A DNA stretch of 64,000 bases from CAWFSE01 sp963697565 (GTDB lineage: Bacteria; Actinomycetota; Actinomycetes; CAVWCF01), in assembly GCA_963697565.1 (NCBI GenBank), contig CAVOOM010000007.1, forward strand, positions 62,001-126,000, given 5' to 3'. A program made the position numbers and the translations under genes. Below the pieces are notes generated by a model. It saw only the letters and a list, made by a program, of their open reading frames with translations, was not told the DNA's origin and ran no database searches. Shown piece by piece: positions 1 to 9,461 of the stretch (its first letter is position 1; each line of letters starts with the position of its first letter).

Positions 1-44
1 TCGGGGGTGGCGACGCGATCGGCCACCGCAGTCCGGCGGCTAGC

Positions 45-542
45 GTGACGGGCGTGCCCACCGAGGAAGGCCCCGAGTCGGCTGCCGAGGAGGGCGTTCC
101 GCGGATCCCGGCCTCGGCCAGCGCCCTCGTGTGGGATCGGCGCGGCCGGCTGCTCATCCTCAACCCCACGTACAAGGGCGGCTGGTCCCTCCCCGGCGGG
201 ATGATCGAGGCGGACGGAGAGACCCCGTGGGAGGCCTGCCGGCGCGAGGCGGCCGAGGAGTGCGGGCTCGTCTTGAGGCGCGGCCGGCTTGTGTGCGTCG
301 ACTTCCTTCGCCCTCGTCCGGGCCGCCCCGGCGGGATGCGGTTCCTCTTCGACGGCGGGACGCTCTCCGACAAAGCGCTGGCCGGCATCGTCCTTGAGGA
401 GGCCGAGATCTCGGCATACCGGGTGGCCCGGGTCAAGACCGCGTTGCGGCTCTTGAGCGGTCCGGTCAGCCGCCGCGTGGCCGCTGTCGTCGACAGGCCC
501 GGGCGGCTGAGGTACCTCGAGGACGGCCGCCCGATGCGCTGA
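45..542 (+). CDS. NUDIX hydrolase
   Basis: A 165-residue NUDIX-fold protein, predicted to hydrolyse a nucleoside diphosphate linked to another moiety. The NUDIX box is complete at about residues 51-73, starting GGMIEADGET and ending with the REAAEECG core that supplies the metal-binding glutamates. A short hydrophilic leader precedes a beta strand (SALVWDRRGRLLIL) typical of the fold. The start is a GTG at 45; another GTG at 54 is possible. Nothing in the sequence fixes the substrate. It is the first gene in the window and faces the convergent corA gene. Confidence 0.8.
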   Translation: MTGVPTEEGPESAAEEGVPRIPASASALVWDRRGRLLILNPTYKGGWSLPGGMIEADGETPWEACRREAAEECGLVLRRGRLVCVDFLRPRPGRPGGMRFLFDGGTLSDKALAGIVLEEAEISAYRVARVKTALRLLSGPVSRRVAAVVDRPGRLRYLEDGRPMR

Positions 543-582
543 GCCGGGGATCGCGGCTACCGAGGCGCTGCCGCCGCAACCG

Positions 583-1728
583 TCAGATCCAGTCGCGGCG
601 CTTGAAGACGACGTAGAGCGTGATGCTGACCGTGGCCATCATGGCGATCGCCAGGGGATAGCCCAGCTGCCACCCGAGCTCGGGCATGTGGTCGAAGTTC
701 ATCCCGTAGACGGTGCCGATGAGCGTCGGGGCGAACAGGATGGCGGCCCACGCCGAGATCTTCTTGACCTCCTCGTTCTGCGAGTTGCTGGCCTCGCTCA
801 GGGCCTTCATCTCCTCGTTCTGCCGCTGGGCGACGAGGGTGGCGTTCACCGTGAGGATGTCGCGCAGCGCCACCCGGAAGCCGTCGATGCGCTCGTTGAC
901 CTCCGCCACGTGGTCGGCGACGTCGCCGAGGTAGCGCTGCAGCTCCTCGTCGACGCCGTACTTGTCGAACCCGGCCGTCAGCGCGTGGAGCAGGCCGACC
1001 AGGGGATGGGTGGCCCGCTGGAAGTCCACCACCTCGCGGGAGAGCTCGTAGATACGGCGGGACACCTCGGGGTCGCCGCCGAACACCTCGTCCTCGATCT
1101 CGTCGATGTCGTTCTCGAGGCCCGCCACCACCGGGGTGTAGCCGTCCACGACCGCGTCGAGGATCGCGTACATCACGGCCTCGGGCCCTTGGGCCAGCAG
1201 CTCGGGGTCTGATTCCAGCCTGGCGCGGACGTGGCTGAGGTCGGGCGACTCGCTGCGGCGCACGGAGATCACGAAGTCCGGGCCGACGAAGAGGTGCAGC
1301 TCGCCGAACTCCACCTCCTCGACGTCGTCGAGGTAGCGGGCGGCGCGCAGCACCACAAACAGGTGCGAGCCGTAGCGGTCGAGCTTGGGGCGCTGGTGGG
1401 CGTGGATGGCGTCCTCGACGGCGAGCTCGTGCAGGCCGAACTCCTCGGCCAGGGAGGCGAGCTCAGCCTCGTCGGGCCGGTAGAGCCCGATCCAGGCCAT
1501 GCCGCCCGGCTCGTCGCGCAGCGCGGCGTACGTGGCGGCGAGGGTCTCGGGCGAGGCGACGCGCCGGCCGTCGCGGTAGATCGCGATGTCGACGACCGAG
1601 TCGCCCGAGCGGGGCTCCTGATCGTCCGCCGCGGTGGCGTCCGCGCCGCCGGGCCCGGCTAGGTCCGCGCTCCCGTGCCCGCGCCGCGAGAGCAGGCTCT
1701 TCATCGGGGGGATCCGGCGCTCAGGCAT
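583..1728 (-). CDS. corA: CorA-type magnesium/cobalt transporter
   Basis: A 381-residue CorA-family divalent cation channel of the inner membrane. The diagnostic YGMNF (GMN) motif lies near the C-terminus, between the two transmembrane helices: one around ISAWAAILFAPTLIGTVYG and a second around GYPLAIAMMATVSITLYVVF. The protein ends in a basic tail (KRRDWI), as CorA proteins do. The large N-terminal part is the cytoplasmic regulatory domain. The ATG at 1728 follows an AGAGGA Shine-Dalgarno sequence. A poorly conserved, low-complexity leader of about 40 residues precedes the domain. Length and motif fit the family well. Confidence 0.9.
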   Translation of the reverse strand: MPERRIPPMKSLLSRRGHGSADLAGPGGADATAADDQEPRSGDSVVDIAIYRDGRRVASPETLAATYAALRDEPGGMAWIGLYRPDEAELASLAEEFGLHELAVEDAIHAHQRPKLDRYGSHLFVVLRAARYLDDVEEVEFGELHLFVGPDFVISVRRSESPDLSHVRARLESDPELLAQGPEAVMYAILDAVVDGYTPVVAGLENDIDEIEDEVFGGDPEVSRRIYELSREVVDFQRATHPLVGLLHALTAGFDKYGVDEELQRYLGDVADHVAEVNERIDGFRVALRDILTVNATLVAQRQNEEMKALSEASNSQNEEVKKISAWAAILFAPTLIGTVYGMNFDHMPELGWQLGYPLAIAMMATVSITLYVVFKRRDWI

Positions 1729-1770
1729 CGAGGTCCTCTGCTGTGGGGCGCGGACTTGGCGGTGACGCCA

Positions 1771-1816
1771 CGGCGCCCGGGGAGGCGCGCTCCTGCGAGC
1801 GGCTCCCCGGGCGCCG
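1771..1816 (-). terminator. Strong hairpin after the 1825-2742 gene
   Basis: Two perfectly complementary 14-nt arms (1771-1784 and 1803-1816, CGGCGCCCGGGGAG) are separated by an 18-nt loop. The hairpin begins 9 nt past the stop codon of the minus-strand membrane-protein gene and precedes corA, which is read in the same direction. There is no U-tract, which is common for actinobacterial intrinsic terminators. Confidence 0.65.
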
Positions 1817-1824
1817 AGGGCGGC

Positions 1825-2742
1825 TCAGGCCGCGATCTCCTCGCGGTTGAACTGGCGGTACATGTGCGCGGTGAAGAGCGCCGCGAACGGCAGGGCCACC
1901 AGGGTGAGGACGCCCCAGAAGAACGAGCCCACGATGGCGGCGAGGATGTTCACCAGCGTCATCAGCACGGCGGGGCCGAGGTTGGCGGTGGTCGCGCGGT
2001 AGCTGTTGCCGAGGGCCTCGCCGACGCCCTGGCCCTTGTCCAGCGCGTAGAACGGCGCCAGCTGGAAGAGGAACGCCGCGATGATGCCCGGCAGGATGCA
2101 CAGCACCAGGCCGACGCTGATGAGCAGGCCGTAGACGATCGCGACGACGATGTACTTGCCGAGGTTCTCGCCCGTGGTCAGGTCGCTGAATGACGGGGTC
2201 TGGCCCTGGGTCCTGCGCAGGGCCGCCCGGTAGATGCCGATCGTCGCGATCCACGCCAGCACGCCGAAGATGATCCCGGTGATCAGCGAGGCGGTGATGG
2301 TCTGGCCGAACGACGCCGCGCAGGCGCCGCTGGTCACGATCTTCTCGCCGCCGATGATGATGGAGTTCTCGCAGTCGCCGATCAGGCCGTTCACGATCGC
2401 GTTGTTGACGAACGAGCCCACCAGCCGGATGGCGAAGACCACCACCACGAGGCCGATCAGGACGAGGGCGTGCTTGCCGAACGTCTGGTTCGCCCATGAG
2501 AACGCGCGGCCGACATCGGCGTTGACGGCCCCGCCCGAGGGCGAACCAGGCGGGGGCGGGGGCGGCGGGAGGTAGCCACCGGGGGGCGGCGGGGGAGGCG
2601 GCTCGCTGCCGACCGGCGGGGGTGGCGGGGGAGCGGCGGCCGGCGGCTCAACCGGGGGCGGGGGCGGTGTCACGTCCGCCGGCGGCTCGACGGGCGGCTG
2701 CGCCGCGTTGGGGTCGTACGGCTGGTCTGGCTGGTCGGTCAC
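1825..2742 (-). CDS. Proline-rich membrane protein
   Basis: A 305-residue protein in two parts. Residues 1-72 are a proline/glycine-rich tail (runs of PPPPP) that is presumably disordered and cytoplasmic. Residues 73-300 hold about four to five hydrophobic helices with a small polar loop containing two cysteines (GDCENS and SGACAAS), close to DUF975-like and other actinobacterial integral membrane proteins. The start is a GTG at 2742. A strong hairpin follows the stop. Function is unknown; such proteins often have Pro-rich tails that bind partner domains, but nothing here identifies a partner. Confidence 0.7.
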   Translation of the reverse strand: MTDQPDQPYDPNAAQPPVEPPADVTPPPPPVEPPAAAPPPPPPVGSEPPPPPPPGGYLPPPPPPPGSPSGGAVNADVGRAFSWANQTFGKHALVLIGLVVVVFAIRLVGSFVNNAIVNGLIGDCENSIIIGGEKIVTSGACAASFGQTITASLITGIIFGVLAWIATIGIYRAALRRTQGQTPSFSDLTTGENLGKYIVVAIVYGLLISVGLVLCILPGIIAAFLFQLAPFYALDKGQGVGEALGNSYRATTANLGPAVLMTLVNILAAIVGSFFWGVLTLVALPFAALFTAHMYRQFNREEIAA

Positions 2743-2855
2743 GGCCTAGGCCCTTCACTGATGGCGCGGTGTTTCCCCATGTCGGGGAGTCGTTGTCACC
2801 GCCAGCATGCCGCGCCCGGCTCCCAGGGTGTGGGATATCGCGCTCTCGGTCTTGT

Positions 2856-3320
2856 TCAGCTCACCACGCGGTCGGTGCCGCTGATCGCGTGCAGCACGGG
2901 GTAGCGCCCGGCCTTGCGCAGCCGCGACGCCCAGTCGCGGTGGAACGTCTCCCGCACGACGTGCGGCTCGGTGAGCACCCAGATCTCGTCGGCGGCGACC
3001 TCGTCGGCGGCGGCCAGGGCGGCCTCCACCGGGTCGGCCGGCGCGACCGCACCGCGGGCGGTGGCCCCGGCCGCGGTCAGGGCGAGGACGGAGGCCTGCA
3101 CGGCGGCGGCGGCCGAGTCCGGGGTGAGCCCCTCGTCGTCGCTGCCGATCTCGCGCAGCTTGCCGAGCCAGAGGTCGTCGATGGCCTCGTCCAACTCCGA
3201 GCGGTCGTCTCCGCTGGGGATCAGCAGGACGACCGACACCTGGTCTTCGTGCAGCGTCGTCAGCCGCTCGACGTCATGGGGGGACAGGGTCTGCTCGGAG
3301 ACGAGGACGATCGTGGTCAC
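2856..3320 (-). CDS. Conserved hypothetical protein, Rossmann-like
   Basis: A 154-residue soluble protein without signal peptide or membrane segment. It begins with a hydrophobic strand (TTIVLVSEQ), has an acidic middle with an alanine-rich helix, and ends with strand/helix elements (EIWVLTEPHVV...RDWASRLRKAG). The pattern resembles small alpha/beta proteins of the universal-stress or nucleotide-binding type that are widespread in actinobacteria. No catalytic motif is visible. It lies downstream of the DNA ligase gene in the same direction with a 51-nt gap, so it may be co-transcribed. The start is GTG at 3320. Confidence 0.6.
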   Translation of the reverse strand: MTTIVLVSEQTLSPHDVERLTTLHEDQVSVVLLIPSGDDRSELDEAIDDLWLGKLREIGSDDEGLTPDSAAAAVQASVLALTAAGATARGAVAPADPVEAALAAADEVAADEIWVLTEPHVVRETFHRDWASRLRKAGRYPVLHAISGTDRVVS

Positions 3321-3371
3321 GCGCCGAGCGTACTGCCGCCGAGAGGGCCGAGACGGTGCGCGCCCCGCGCG

Positions 3372-4466
3372 TCACCCGCCCGCCAGCACGTCGCCCAGGT
3401 CGAAGCGCACCGGGCGGTCGAGCTGGCCGTAGGTGCACGAGGCCGCGTCCCGGTCGTCGCGCCACCGCCGGAACTGCGCGGTGTGCCGGAACCGGGTCCC
3501 TTGCAGGTGGTCGTAGGCGACCTCGACGACGCGCTCGGGCCGCAGCGGAGCCCACGACAGGTCCTTGCCGGCGTTCCAGCGGCTGGTCGCGCCGGGTCGC
3601 CGGCGGCCGTCCTGCTGCGAGGCCGCGCCCTCCCAGCCGGCCCACGGGTGTCCGTCCAGGGAGTCCAGCCGCCACGGCTCGAGCTCGGCCACCAGGGCCT
3701 CCCGCCGCGCCATCGGGAACGACGCGGCGACGCCCACGTGGTGCAGCGTCCCCGCCTCGTCGTACAGCCCCAGCAGCAGCGAGCCGACGACCGGGCCGGA
3801 CTTGTGCCAGCGGAAGCCCGCGACCACGCAGTCGGCGGTCCGCTCATGCTTGACCTTGAGCATGGCCCGGACGTCCGGCCGGTACGGGCCGTCGAGCGCC
3901 TTGGCGACGACGCCGTCCAGCCCGGCGCCCTCGAACACCTCGAACCACCGCTCGGCCACGGACTGGTCCTCGGTGGCCGGGGTCGTGAACACCGGGGGCC
4001 GCGCTTCGGCCAGTGCGCGCACCAGGGCGGCGCGTCGCTCGCGCAGCGGGCGGTTGTCGTACGCCTCGTCGCCCAGCGCGAGCAGGTCGAAGGCGACGAA
4101 CGAGGCGGGTGTCTCGACCGCGAGCAGCGCGACGCGCGAGTCGGCCGGATGGATCCGCTGGAGCAGCGCCTCGAAGTCCAGGCGCCCGTCGCGGGCGATG
4201 ACGATCTCGCCGTCGAGCACGCAGCGCTGCGGCGCCTGGGCCAGCACCTGCGCCACCACCTCGGGGAAGTAGCGGGTGAGCGGCTTGGTGTCCCGGCTGG
4301 CCAGCACGACCTCGGGGCCGTCGCGGAAGACCAGGCAGCGGAAGCCGTCCCACTTCGGCTCGTAGAGCAGGCCGCCCTCGACCGAGTCGGGTGCGGGCAC
4401 GCCCTTGACGGACTTCGCCAGCATCGGCTTGACCGGCGGCATGACGGGCAGGTCCATGCGGGACAT
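3372..4466 (-). CDS. ligC: ATP-dependent DNA ligase, LigC type
   Basis: A roughly 364-residue stand-alone ATP-dependent DNA ligase resembling the ligase domain of LigD. The adenylation motif I, EPKWDGFR, is near residue 36, and its lysine is the AMP acceptor. Later motifs include LDGEIV (motif III), FVAFDLLAL (IIIa), GLDGVVAKALDGPYRP (IV) and MLKVKHERTADCVV (V), followed by an OB-fold domain. In actinobacteria such ligases act in non-homologous end joining or base-excision repair. No ku gene is adjacent. The start is one of clustered ATGs at 4469, 4466 and 4457; the gene diverges from the DoxX-like gene with almost no spacer. Confidence 0.88.
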   Translation of the reverse strand: MSRMDLPVMPPVKPMLAKSVKGVPAPDSVEGGLLYEPKWDGFRCLVFRDGPEVVLASRDTKPLTRYFPEVVAQVLAQAPQRCVLDGEIVIARDGRLDFEALLQRIHPADSRVALLAVETPASFVAFDLLALGDEAYDNRPLRERRAALVRALAEARPPVFTTPATEDQSVAERWFEVFEGAGLDGVVAKALDGPYRPDVRAMLKVKHERTADCVVAGFRWHKSGPVVGSLLLGLYDEAGTLHHVGVAASFPMARREALVAELEPWRLDSLDGHPWAGWEGAASQQDGRRRPGATSRWNAGKDLSWAPLRPERVVEVAYDHLQGTRFRHTAQFRRWRDDRDAASCTYGQLDRPVRFDLGDVLAGG

Positions 4467-4475
4467 CATGGCGGG

Positions 4476-4874
4476 ATGAGCACCCGACGCGACCGTTCCG
4501 CCCACGCATTGGCCGGGGTCATGGCCCTGGCCGGGGCGATGCACTTCATCGCCCCGCAGTTCTACCGGCCGATGATCCCCGAGCAGCTCGGCGCCCCCGA
4601 CCCCTGGGTCTACGGCAGCGGAGTCGCCGAGCTGGCGCTGGCGGCGGCGGTGGCCGTCCCGCGGACCAGGCGGTGGGGCGCGTACGCGATGGCGGGGCTG
4701 TTCGTGGCCGTCTTCCCCGGCAATGTGCAGATGGCGGTGGACGCCTGGGATGCCGGCGGCTCCGAGCGCGCCCTGACGCTGGCGCGGCTTCCGCTGCAGG
4801 TGCCGTTGATCATCTGGGCGGTACGGGTCGGCCGCCGCGCGGGTCAGCCGGCTGCCGCCGAGCCGACCCGGTAG
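4476..4874 (+). CDS. DoxX-like membrane protein
   Basis: A 132-residue integral membrane protein with about four hydrophobic segments, matching the DoxX/MauE-like family (conserved HFIAPQFYRPMIP and VFPGNVQMA stretches). Family members have been linked to redox or thiol stress, but the reaction is unknown. It is transcribed divergently from the ligase gene only about 10 bp away, so the two promoters must overlap each other's coding starts. Its last 31 bp overlap the end of the convergent reductase gene. Confidence 0.7.
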   Translation: MSTRRDRSAHALAGVMALAGAMHFIAPQFYRPMIPEQLGAPDPWVYGSGVAELALAAAVAVPRTRRWGAYAMAGLFVAVFPGNVQMAVDAWDAGGSERALTLARLPLQVPLIIWAVRVGRRAGQPAAAEPTR

Positions 4875-5562
4875 CGGGAGAACAGGAAGCCGTCCTCCTC
4901 AGCACCTGGGTCAGGCTCAGGGGGAGCGGCACCGGCAGCCGCGGGCCGCGGGTGATCCGCGAGGCGTCCCCGGCCACGAGCAGCGGCGCGGTGGTGAGGC
5001 ACACCTCGTCGAGCAGCCCCGCGGCGGCCACCGCGGCGAGCAGCGACGGGCCGCCCTCGCAGACGATCCGGCGGAGACCGCGCTCGCGCAGGGCCGCGAC
5101 CGCGGCGACCAGGTCGACTTGCGCGCCACCCGCGACGACGAGGTCGGCCGCACGGCCCACCGCGGCCCTGCGCGCGGGGTCGCTCGCGGCGCAGGTGATC
5201 ACCACGGTGCGGGGGACCGCCTCGGCAAACAGGGCGGCGGCGAGGTCGAGGTCCAGCGACCGGCTGACCAGCGCGATCGGCACGGCCGCGGGGCGGTAGC
5301 CCTCGGCCCGCGCGGTGCCCGCGCCGACGAGGACCGCATCGGCGTTGGCCCGCGCCGCGCGCAGGACCCGCCGGTCGCCGGGGCCCGAGACGCTGCCGGA
5401 GCGCCCGTCGCCGCCAGACACCGAGCCGTCCGCGGACTGCAGCATCAGGGCGCGCAGCCAGGGCCGGTCGGCCGGGCAGGCGTACGCCGCGAGCAGCGCG
5501 GCATCCTCGAGCGCGCCCCCAGCGGGGCCGGGAGACCCCTCAGGGGCCAGGAGCCAGCGCAT
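4844..5562 (-). CDS. Pyrimidine reductase family protein (RibD C-terminal domain)
   Basis: About 238 residues with the dihydrofolate-reductase-like fold of the RibD C-terminal domain, which uses NADPH to reduce a pyrimidine intermediate in riboflavin-type pathways. Recognisable pieces are LRALMLQSADGSVSG (substrate strand), DADAVLVGAGTARAEGY, and CEGGPSLLAAVAAAGLLDEV. The deaminase domain of full RibD is absent, as is usual for this actinobacterial family. The frame breaks near 4900: after LSLTQVL the expected EDGFLFSRYRVGS tail lies in the next frame, consistent with one missing G, and that tail ends at 4844. It sits divergently next to zapE, an arrangement I recall from other actinobacteria. 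Confidence 0.78.
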
Positions 5563-5590
5563 GCGCCGATCTTGGCGCCCGTACGCTGGG

Positions 5591-6684
5591 ATGCCACATG
5601 TCCGACGACCTGACTCCCCGCGTGGGCCCTGCCAGGGCCACCCGGTGACAGGCCTGCCGCGGCTGGCCGACCGCGACCCCGCCGTCGGCCCCGAGCGGCT
5701 GGTCGCCGAGCTCATCCCGCCGCCGCGCTTCGGCGCAGGTGCGGTTCGCGACCTACCTGCCGGACCCGGCCCAGCCGACCCAGGCGGCGGCGGTCGCGGG
5801 CCTGGGCGCCTTCGCCGCGCGGATCGAAGCCGGGCCGGAGGCCAGGCGGCGCTGGTTCAGCCGCGCTCCCGCGCCGCCTGAGGGCCGCGCCGGGGCGTAC
5901 CTCGACGGCGGGTTCGGCGTCGGCAAGACCCACCTGCTCGCCTCGCTGTGGCACTCGGTGCCCGGGCCGAAGGCCTTCGGCACCTTCGTCGGCTACACCC
6001 ACCTCGTGGGCGCGCTGGGATTCCAGGGCGCGGTCGACGCCCTGAGCCGGCACCGCCTGGTGTGCATCGACGAGTTCGAGCTCGACGACCCGGGCGACAC
6101 CGTGCTGATGTCGTCGCTGCTGAACCGGCTCGTCGAGGCCGGCGTCCGGCTCGCCGCCACGTCCAACACCCTGCCGGAGGCGTTGGGGGAGGGCAGGTTC
6201 GCCGCCGAGGACTTCCTCCGGGAGATCCAGGGGCTGTCGGCGCACTTCGACGTCCTGCGGGTGGACGGCGAGGACTACCGCCACCGCGGCCTGCCCGAGC
6301 CGCCGGAGCCGGTCGCCGAAGAGGAGGTCCGGGCCGCCGCCGCCGAGGCGCCGCCAGGCTCCACGCTCGACGGCTTCGACGAGCTGCTGGCGCACCTGCC
6401 GAGCGTCCACCCCAGCCGGTACGGCGCCCTCCTGGACGGCGTCCCCCGGGTGCACCTGACCGGGGTCCACCCGGTGCCGGACCAGGCGACGGCGCTGCGC
6501 GTGGTGGTCCTGGCCGACCGCCTGTACGACCGCGACATCCCCGTCGTGGCGTCGGGCATCCCGCTCGACCGGCTGTTCTCTCCCGGAGATGCTGCGCGGC
6601 GGCTACCGCAAGAAGTACTACCGGGCGGTCTCCCGGCTGGTCGCGCTCGCCCGGGAAGGCATGGCCGGCGACGCGCCGTCCTAG
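5591..6684 (+). CDS. zapE: ZapE/AFG1-like cell-division ATPase
   Basis: A P-loop ATPase of the AFG1/ZapE family, which in proteobacteria associates with the Z-ring; its role in actinobacteria is unclear. Walker A is GGFGVGKTH at about residue 100 of the repaired protein, Walker B is LVCIDEFELDD, and the sensor strand is RLAATSNTLPE. Two frame breaks are visible: near 5732 (RF|AQVRFATYLPD) and near 6584 (FSP|EMLRGGYRKKYYRAV). Each fits one extra G. After repair the protein has a normal family ending and stops at 6684. The N-terminus is uncertain; ATGs exist at 5591 and 5598. Confidence 0.85.
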
Positions 6685-6728
6685 CGATCCGCGCGCATCT
6701 GGCCCGAGACCGCGGCATCATGCGCGCC

Positions 6729-7643
6729 ATGGCGAAGAAGAGCGGCAAGTCGTCGAAGCAGGCGAAGGGGTCGAAGAAGTCGAAGGCCGGCAAGGGGGCG
6801 CCGGCCCTGGTCGAGGCGCGGGCACTGCTGCGGGCCCCGGCGGCGCCCGTGCGCCTGGCCGAGATCGACGCCGGCTCGTACACCGGGGTGAAGGATCGCG
6901 CGGACGCCGAGGCCCAGACCGCCGCGATGGCCGGGGAGCTCGTGGCGCTGCAGGAGAAGCTGTTCGCGGAGGGCCGCGAGCGCGGCCACCGCAGCATCCT
7001 GCTGGTCATCCAGGGCATGGACACCTCCGGCAAGGGCGGGGTGCTGAGCCACGTGATCGGCCAGCTCGAGCCGATGGGCTGCGAGATCCACTCGTTCAAG
7101 GCCCCCACCGCCGAGGAGCGCAAGCACGACTTCCTCTGGCGTTTCCGCAACCGCCTGCCGGAGACCGGGATGGTCGGGGTCTGGGACCGCTCGCACTATG
7201 AGGACGTGCTCATCGTGCGGGTGCACGACCTGGTGCCGCGCACGACGTGGTCGCGCCGTTACGCGACCATCAACCGATTCGAGCAGTCCCTCGCCAACCA
7301 GGGCGTGACCCTCGTCAAGTGCATGCTGCACATCAGCAAGGACGAGCAGCAGCAGCGCCTGCTGGACCGGCTGTCGGACCCGGCGAAGTTCTGGAAGTAC
7401 AACCCGGGAGACGTCGACGAGCGCGGGCACTGGGACGCCTACCAGCAGGCGTACGAGGCGGTCCTCGACAAGACCAACACCGAGGCCGCGCCCTGGCATG
7501 TGATCCCCGCGGACCACAAGTGGTACCGGAACTGGGCGATCTCCAAGCTGCTGCTTGAGCACCTGCGCGCCCTGGATCCCCAGTGGCCGCCGGCCGACTT
7601 CGATGTCGAGGCCGAGCGGCAGCGGGTGCTGGCCGCCGGGTAG
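6729..7643 (+). CDS. ppk2: Polyphosphate kinase 2 family protein
   Basis: A 304-residue PPK2-family phosphotransferase that moves phosphate between polyphosphate and nucleotides. Walker A is GMDTSGKGG (around residue 99), the Walker B-like element is GVWDRSHYEDV, and the lid region carries the RFEQSLANQG stretch. Single-domain length fits. The subclass (AMP, ADP or NDP as acceptor) cannot be fixed by eye. The N-terminus is a lysine-rich extension of about 25 residues. ATG 6729 (MAKKSG) is preferred over an in-frame ATG at 6720. Confidence 0.9.
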   Translation: MAKKSGKSSKQAKGSKKSKAGKGAPALVEARALLRAPAAPVRLAEIDAGSYTGVKDRADAEAQTAAMAGELVALQEKLFAEGRERGHRSILLVIQGMDTSGKGGVLSHVIGQLEPMGCEIHSFKAPTAEERKHDFLWRFRNRLPETGMVGVWDRSHYEDVLIVRVHDLVPRTTWSRRYATINRFEQSLANQGVTLVKCMLHISKDEQQQRLLDRLSDPAKFWKYNPGDVDERGHWDAYQQAYEAVLDKTNTEAAPWHVIPADHKWYRNWAISKLLLEHLRALDPQWPPADFDVEAERQRVLAAG

Positions 7644-7668
7644 CGCGACCGGGCGTTCAGATCTCGCG

Positions 7669-8511
7669 TCACGCCAGCCTGGTCACCTCGACCTCGACGC
7701 CGAGGAGGGTGCTCGCCGGCCCGTGGTAGATCCCCTTGAGGGGCGCCACGTCGGCGTAGTCGCGGCCGCGGGCGACCACGACGTGGTGCTCACCGGCCGG
7801 CAGCCCGTTCGTCGGGTCGAAGCCGGCCCACTCGCCGACCCACCACTCGACCCAGGCGTGGCTCTGGCCCGCGCTGCTCTCGCCGACCTCGGCCTCGCGC
7901 ACCGGGTGCAGGTAGCCGGACACGTATCGGGCGGGGATTCCCACCGCGCGCAGCATCCCGACGGTCAGGTGCGCGATGTCCTGGCAGACGCCTGAGCGCT
8001 GGACGTACGCCTCCTGCGCGGAGGTCTGCACGCCCGTCGAGCCGGGCACGTAGGCCACGGTGTCCCGCACCCACCCCGCGATCGCCAGCGCCCCCTCGTG
8101 CGGGTCGGTGCGCCGGACCAGCCCGCGCGCCGTCTCGGCGAGCCGGCCGCCGATGGCCGTGCGGGTCGTGGCGCCGAGCATGTCGACGTAGCGGTCGAGG
8201 ATGCGCGGGTCGGCGAGGTCGTCCCAGCTGGCCGACGGCCGGGCGGGGCGCGGCGGCATGGTCTCGACGACGCTGGTTCCGACGACCTCGAGCTGGGCGT
8301 GCGGCTCCTGCAGGTCGAAGTAGGTCACGCGGGTGCCCCAGTAGTCCCAGTAGCCGCTCGTGGGCGTGTTGGGGTGGACCTCGACGCGCGACTCCAGGGT
8401 GGTCTGGGTGGCCAGGGTGAGCGGCGTGAGCCGGACCTCGTTGTACGAGGACCGCACCGCCCCCTCGTAGCGGAACCCCGAGGAGTGCCGGATCTGCAGC
8501 CGCCAGCCCAT
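7669..8511 (-). CDS. Transglutaminase-like family protein
   Basis: A 280-residue bacterial transglutaminase-like protein (N-terminal beta region plus core). The catalytic cysteine lies in RSGVCQDIAHL (about residue 172), the histidine in QSHAWVEWWV and the aspartate in GFDPTNG. These proteins are probably proteases or amide-bond enzymes rather than protein cross-linkers. It is last in a three-gene operon with an alpha-E protein and a circularly permuted ATP-grasp enzyme; its ATG shares one base with the upstream stop (TGATG). The trio is widespread and thought to make and process a peptide-type product whose identity is not established. Confidence 0.88.
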   Translation of the reverse strand: MGWRLQIRHSSGFRYEGAVRSSYNEVRLTPLTLATQTTLESRVEVHPNTPTSGYWDYWGTRVTYFDLQEPHAQLEVVGTSVVETMPPRPARPSASWDDLADPRILDRYVDMLGATTRTAIGGRLAETARGLVRRTDPHEGALAIAGWVRDTVAYVPGSTGVQTSAQEAYVQRSGVCQDIAHLTVGMLRAVGIPARYVSGYLHPVREAEVGESSAGQSHAWVEWWVGEWAGFDPTNGLPAGEHHVVVARGRDYADVAPLKGIYHGPASTLLGVEVEVTRLA

Positions 8512-9461
8512 CAGATCTCCTCGTGGATCCAGGCGACCGGCTCGGCGTACTGGAAGTAGCGTTCGGCGGCCGCCTCGGATGCCAGGGCGCAGGTCTCCCG
8601 GAGCTGCTCGAGGTGGTCGGGGAGGAAGCGCAGCAGATCGGTGCGGTCGACGTACTCCAGGGCGCTGCGCGCGCGGCCGATCAGGCGGCGGGCCGGGTCG
8701 TCCACCCCGGCCCGGCCGAGGTCGGGCTCCAGCTCGGCCAGGCAGCGCTCGGCGGTGGAGAGGGCGTGGAAGATCGAGCGGGGGAAGAGCCGGTCGAGGA
8801 GCAGGAACTCGGCGACGTGCTCGGCCTCCAGCTCGCCGCGGTAGGTGCGCAGGAACGCCTCGTCGGCGCCGCATGAGCGCAGCAGGGTGCGCCAGGACGG
8901 GGCGTGGTCGCCGCCGATCAGCCGGGTCGACAGCAGGCGGGTCGTCATGTCGACGCGCTCGAGGCTGCGCCCGAGGACCATGAACCGCCAGCCGTCGTCA
9001 TGGCTCATCGTCGACTCGGACAGCCCGGCGATCATCGCCGAGCGGTCCTTGACGAAGCCGAAGAAGGAGTGCGGCCCGAGCCGGTCGGCGGCGCGGCGCT
9101 GGGCCGGCAGGGCGTTCCAGGTGGTGTTCAGCGCCTCCCACAGCTCCGAGGACACCGTCTCCCGGGCCCCGCGGGCGTTCTCGCGGGCCCCCAGCAGCGC
9201 GCCGGCGATGGCCGCCGAGTTGGTGCGGTCGAAGGCGAGCCGGTCGAGGGCCTCGGTGATGGTGGCCCGCTCGGGTCCGGGTTCGAGCCCCATGATCGAC
9301 AGCAGCGCGCGGCAGGAGGCGTCCTCGTCGATCCAGGGGTCCTCGAGGATCCGGTGCACGTAGACGTCCAGGATCCGGGCGGTGTCGTCGGCGCGCTCGA
9401 CGTACCGGCCGATCCAGAACAGCGCCTCGGCCAGCCGGCTGAGCATGGTGGGGGCCCTCAT
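8511..9461 (-). CDS. Alpha-E domain-containing protein
   Basis: A 316-residue, largely helical alpha-E (DUF403) protein. Family landmarks are MLSRLAEALFWIGRYVERADDTAR at the N-terminus, SELWEALNTTWN, and FFGFVKDRSAMIAGL. No catalytic activity is known. It is always found with the ATP-grasp partner, here overlapping it by ATGA (start 9461, upstream stop 9458-9460). ATG 9446 is an alternative start that gives the more typical N-terminus. Confidence 0.88.
   Translation of the reverse strand: MRAPTMLSRLAEALFWIGRYVERADDTARILDVYVHRILEDPWIDEDASCRALLSIMGLEPGPERATITEALDRLAFDRTNSAAIAGALLGARENARGARETVSSELWEALNTTWNALPAQRRAADRLGPHSFFGFVKDRSAMIAGLSESTMSHDDGWRFMVLGRSLERVDMTTRLLSTRLIGGDHAPSWRTLLRSCGADEAFLRTYRGELEAEHVAEFLLLDRLFPRSIFHALSTAERCLAELEPDLGRAGVDDPARRLIGRARSALEYVDRTDLLRFLPDHLEQLRETCALASEAAAERYFQYAEPVAWIHEEI

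Noticed and set aside
2622..4874. Open frame of 750 codons on the plus strand
   Set aside because: Most of it is antisense to the stress-like and DNA ligase genes and has shadow-type composition; only the last 132 codons (DoxX-like) are real.
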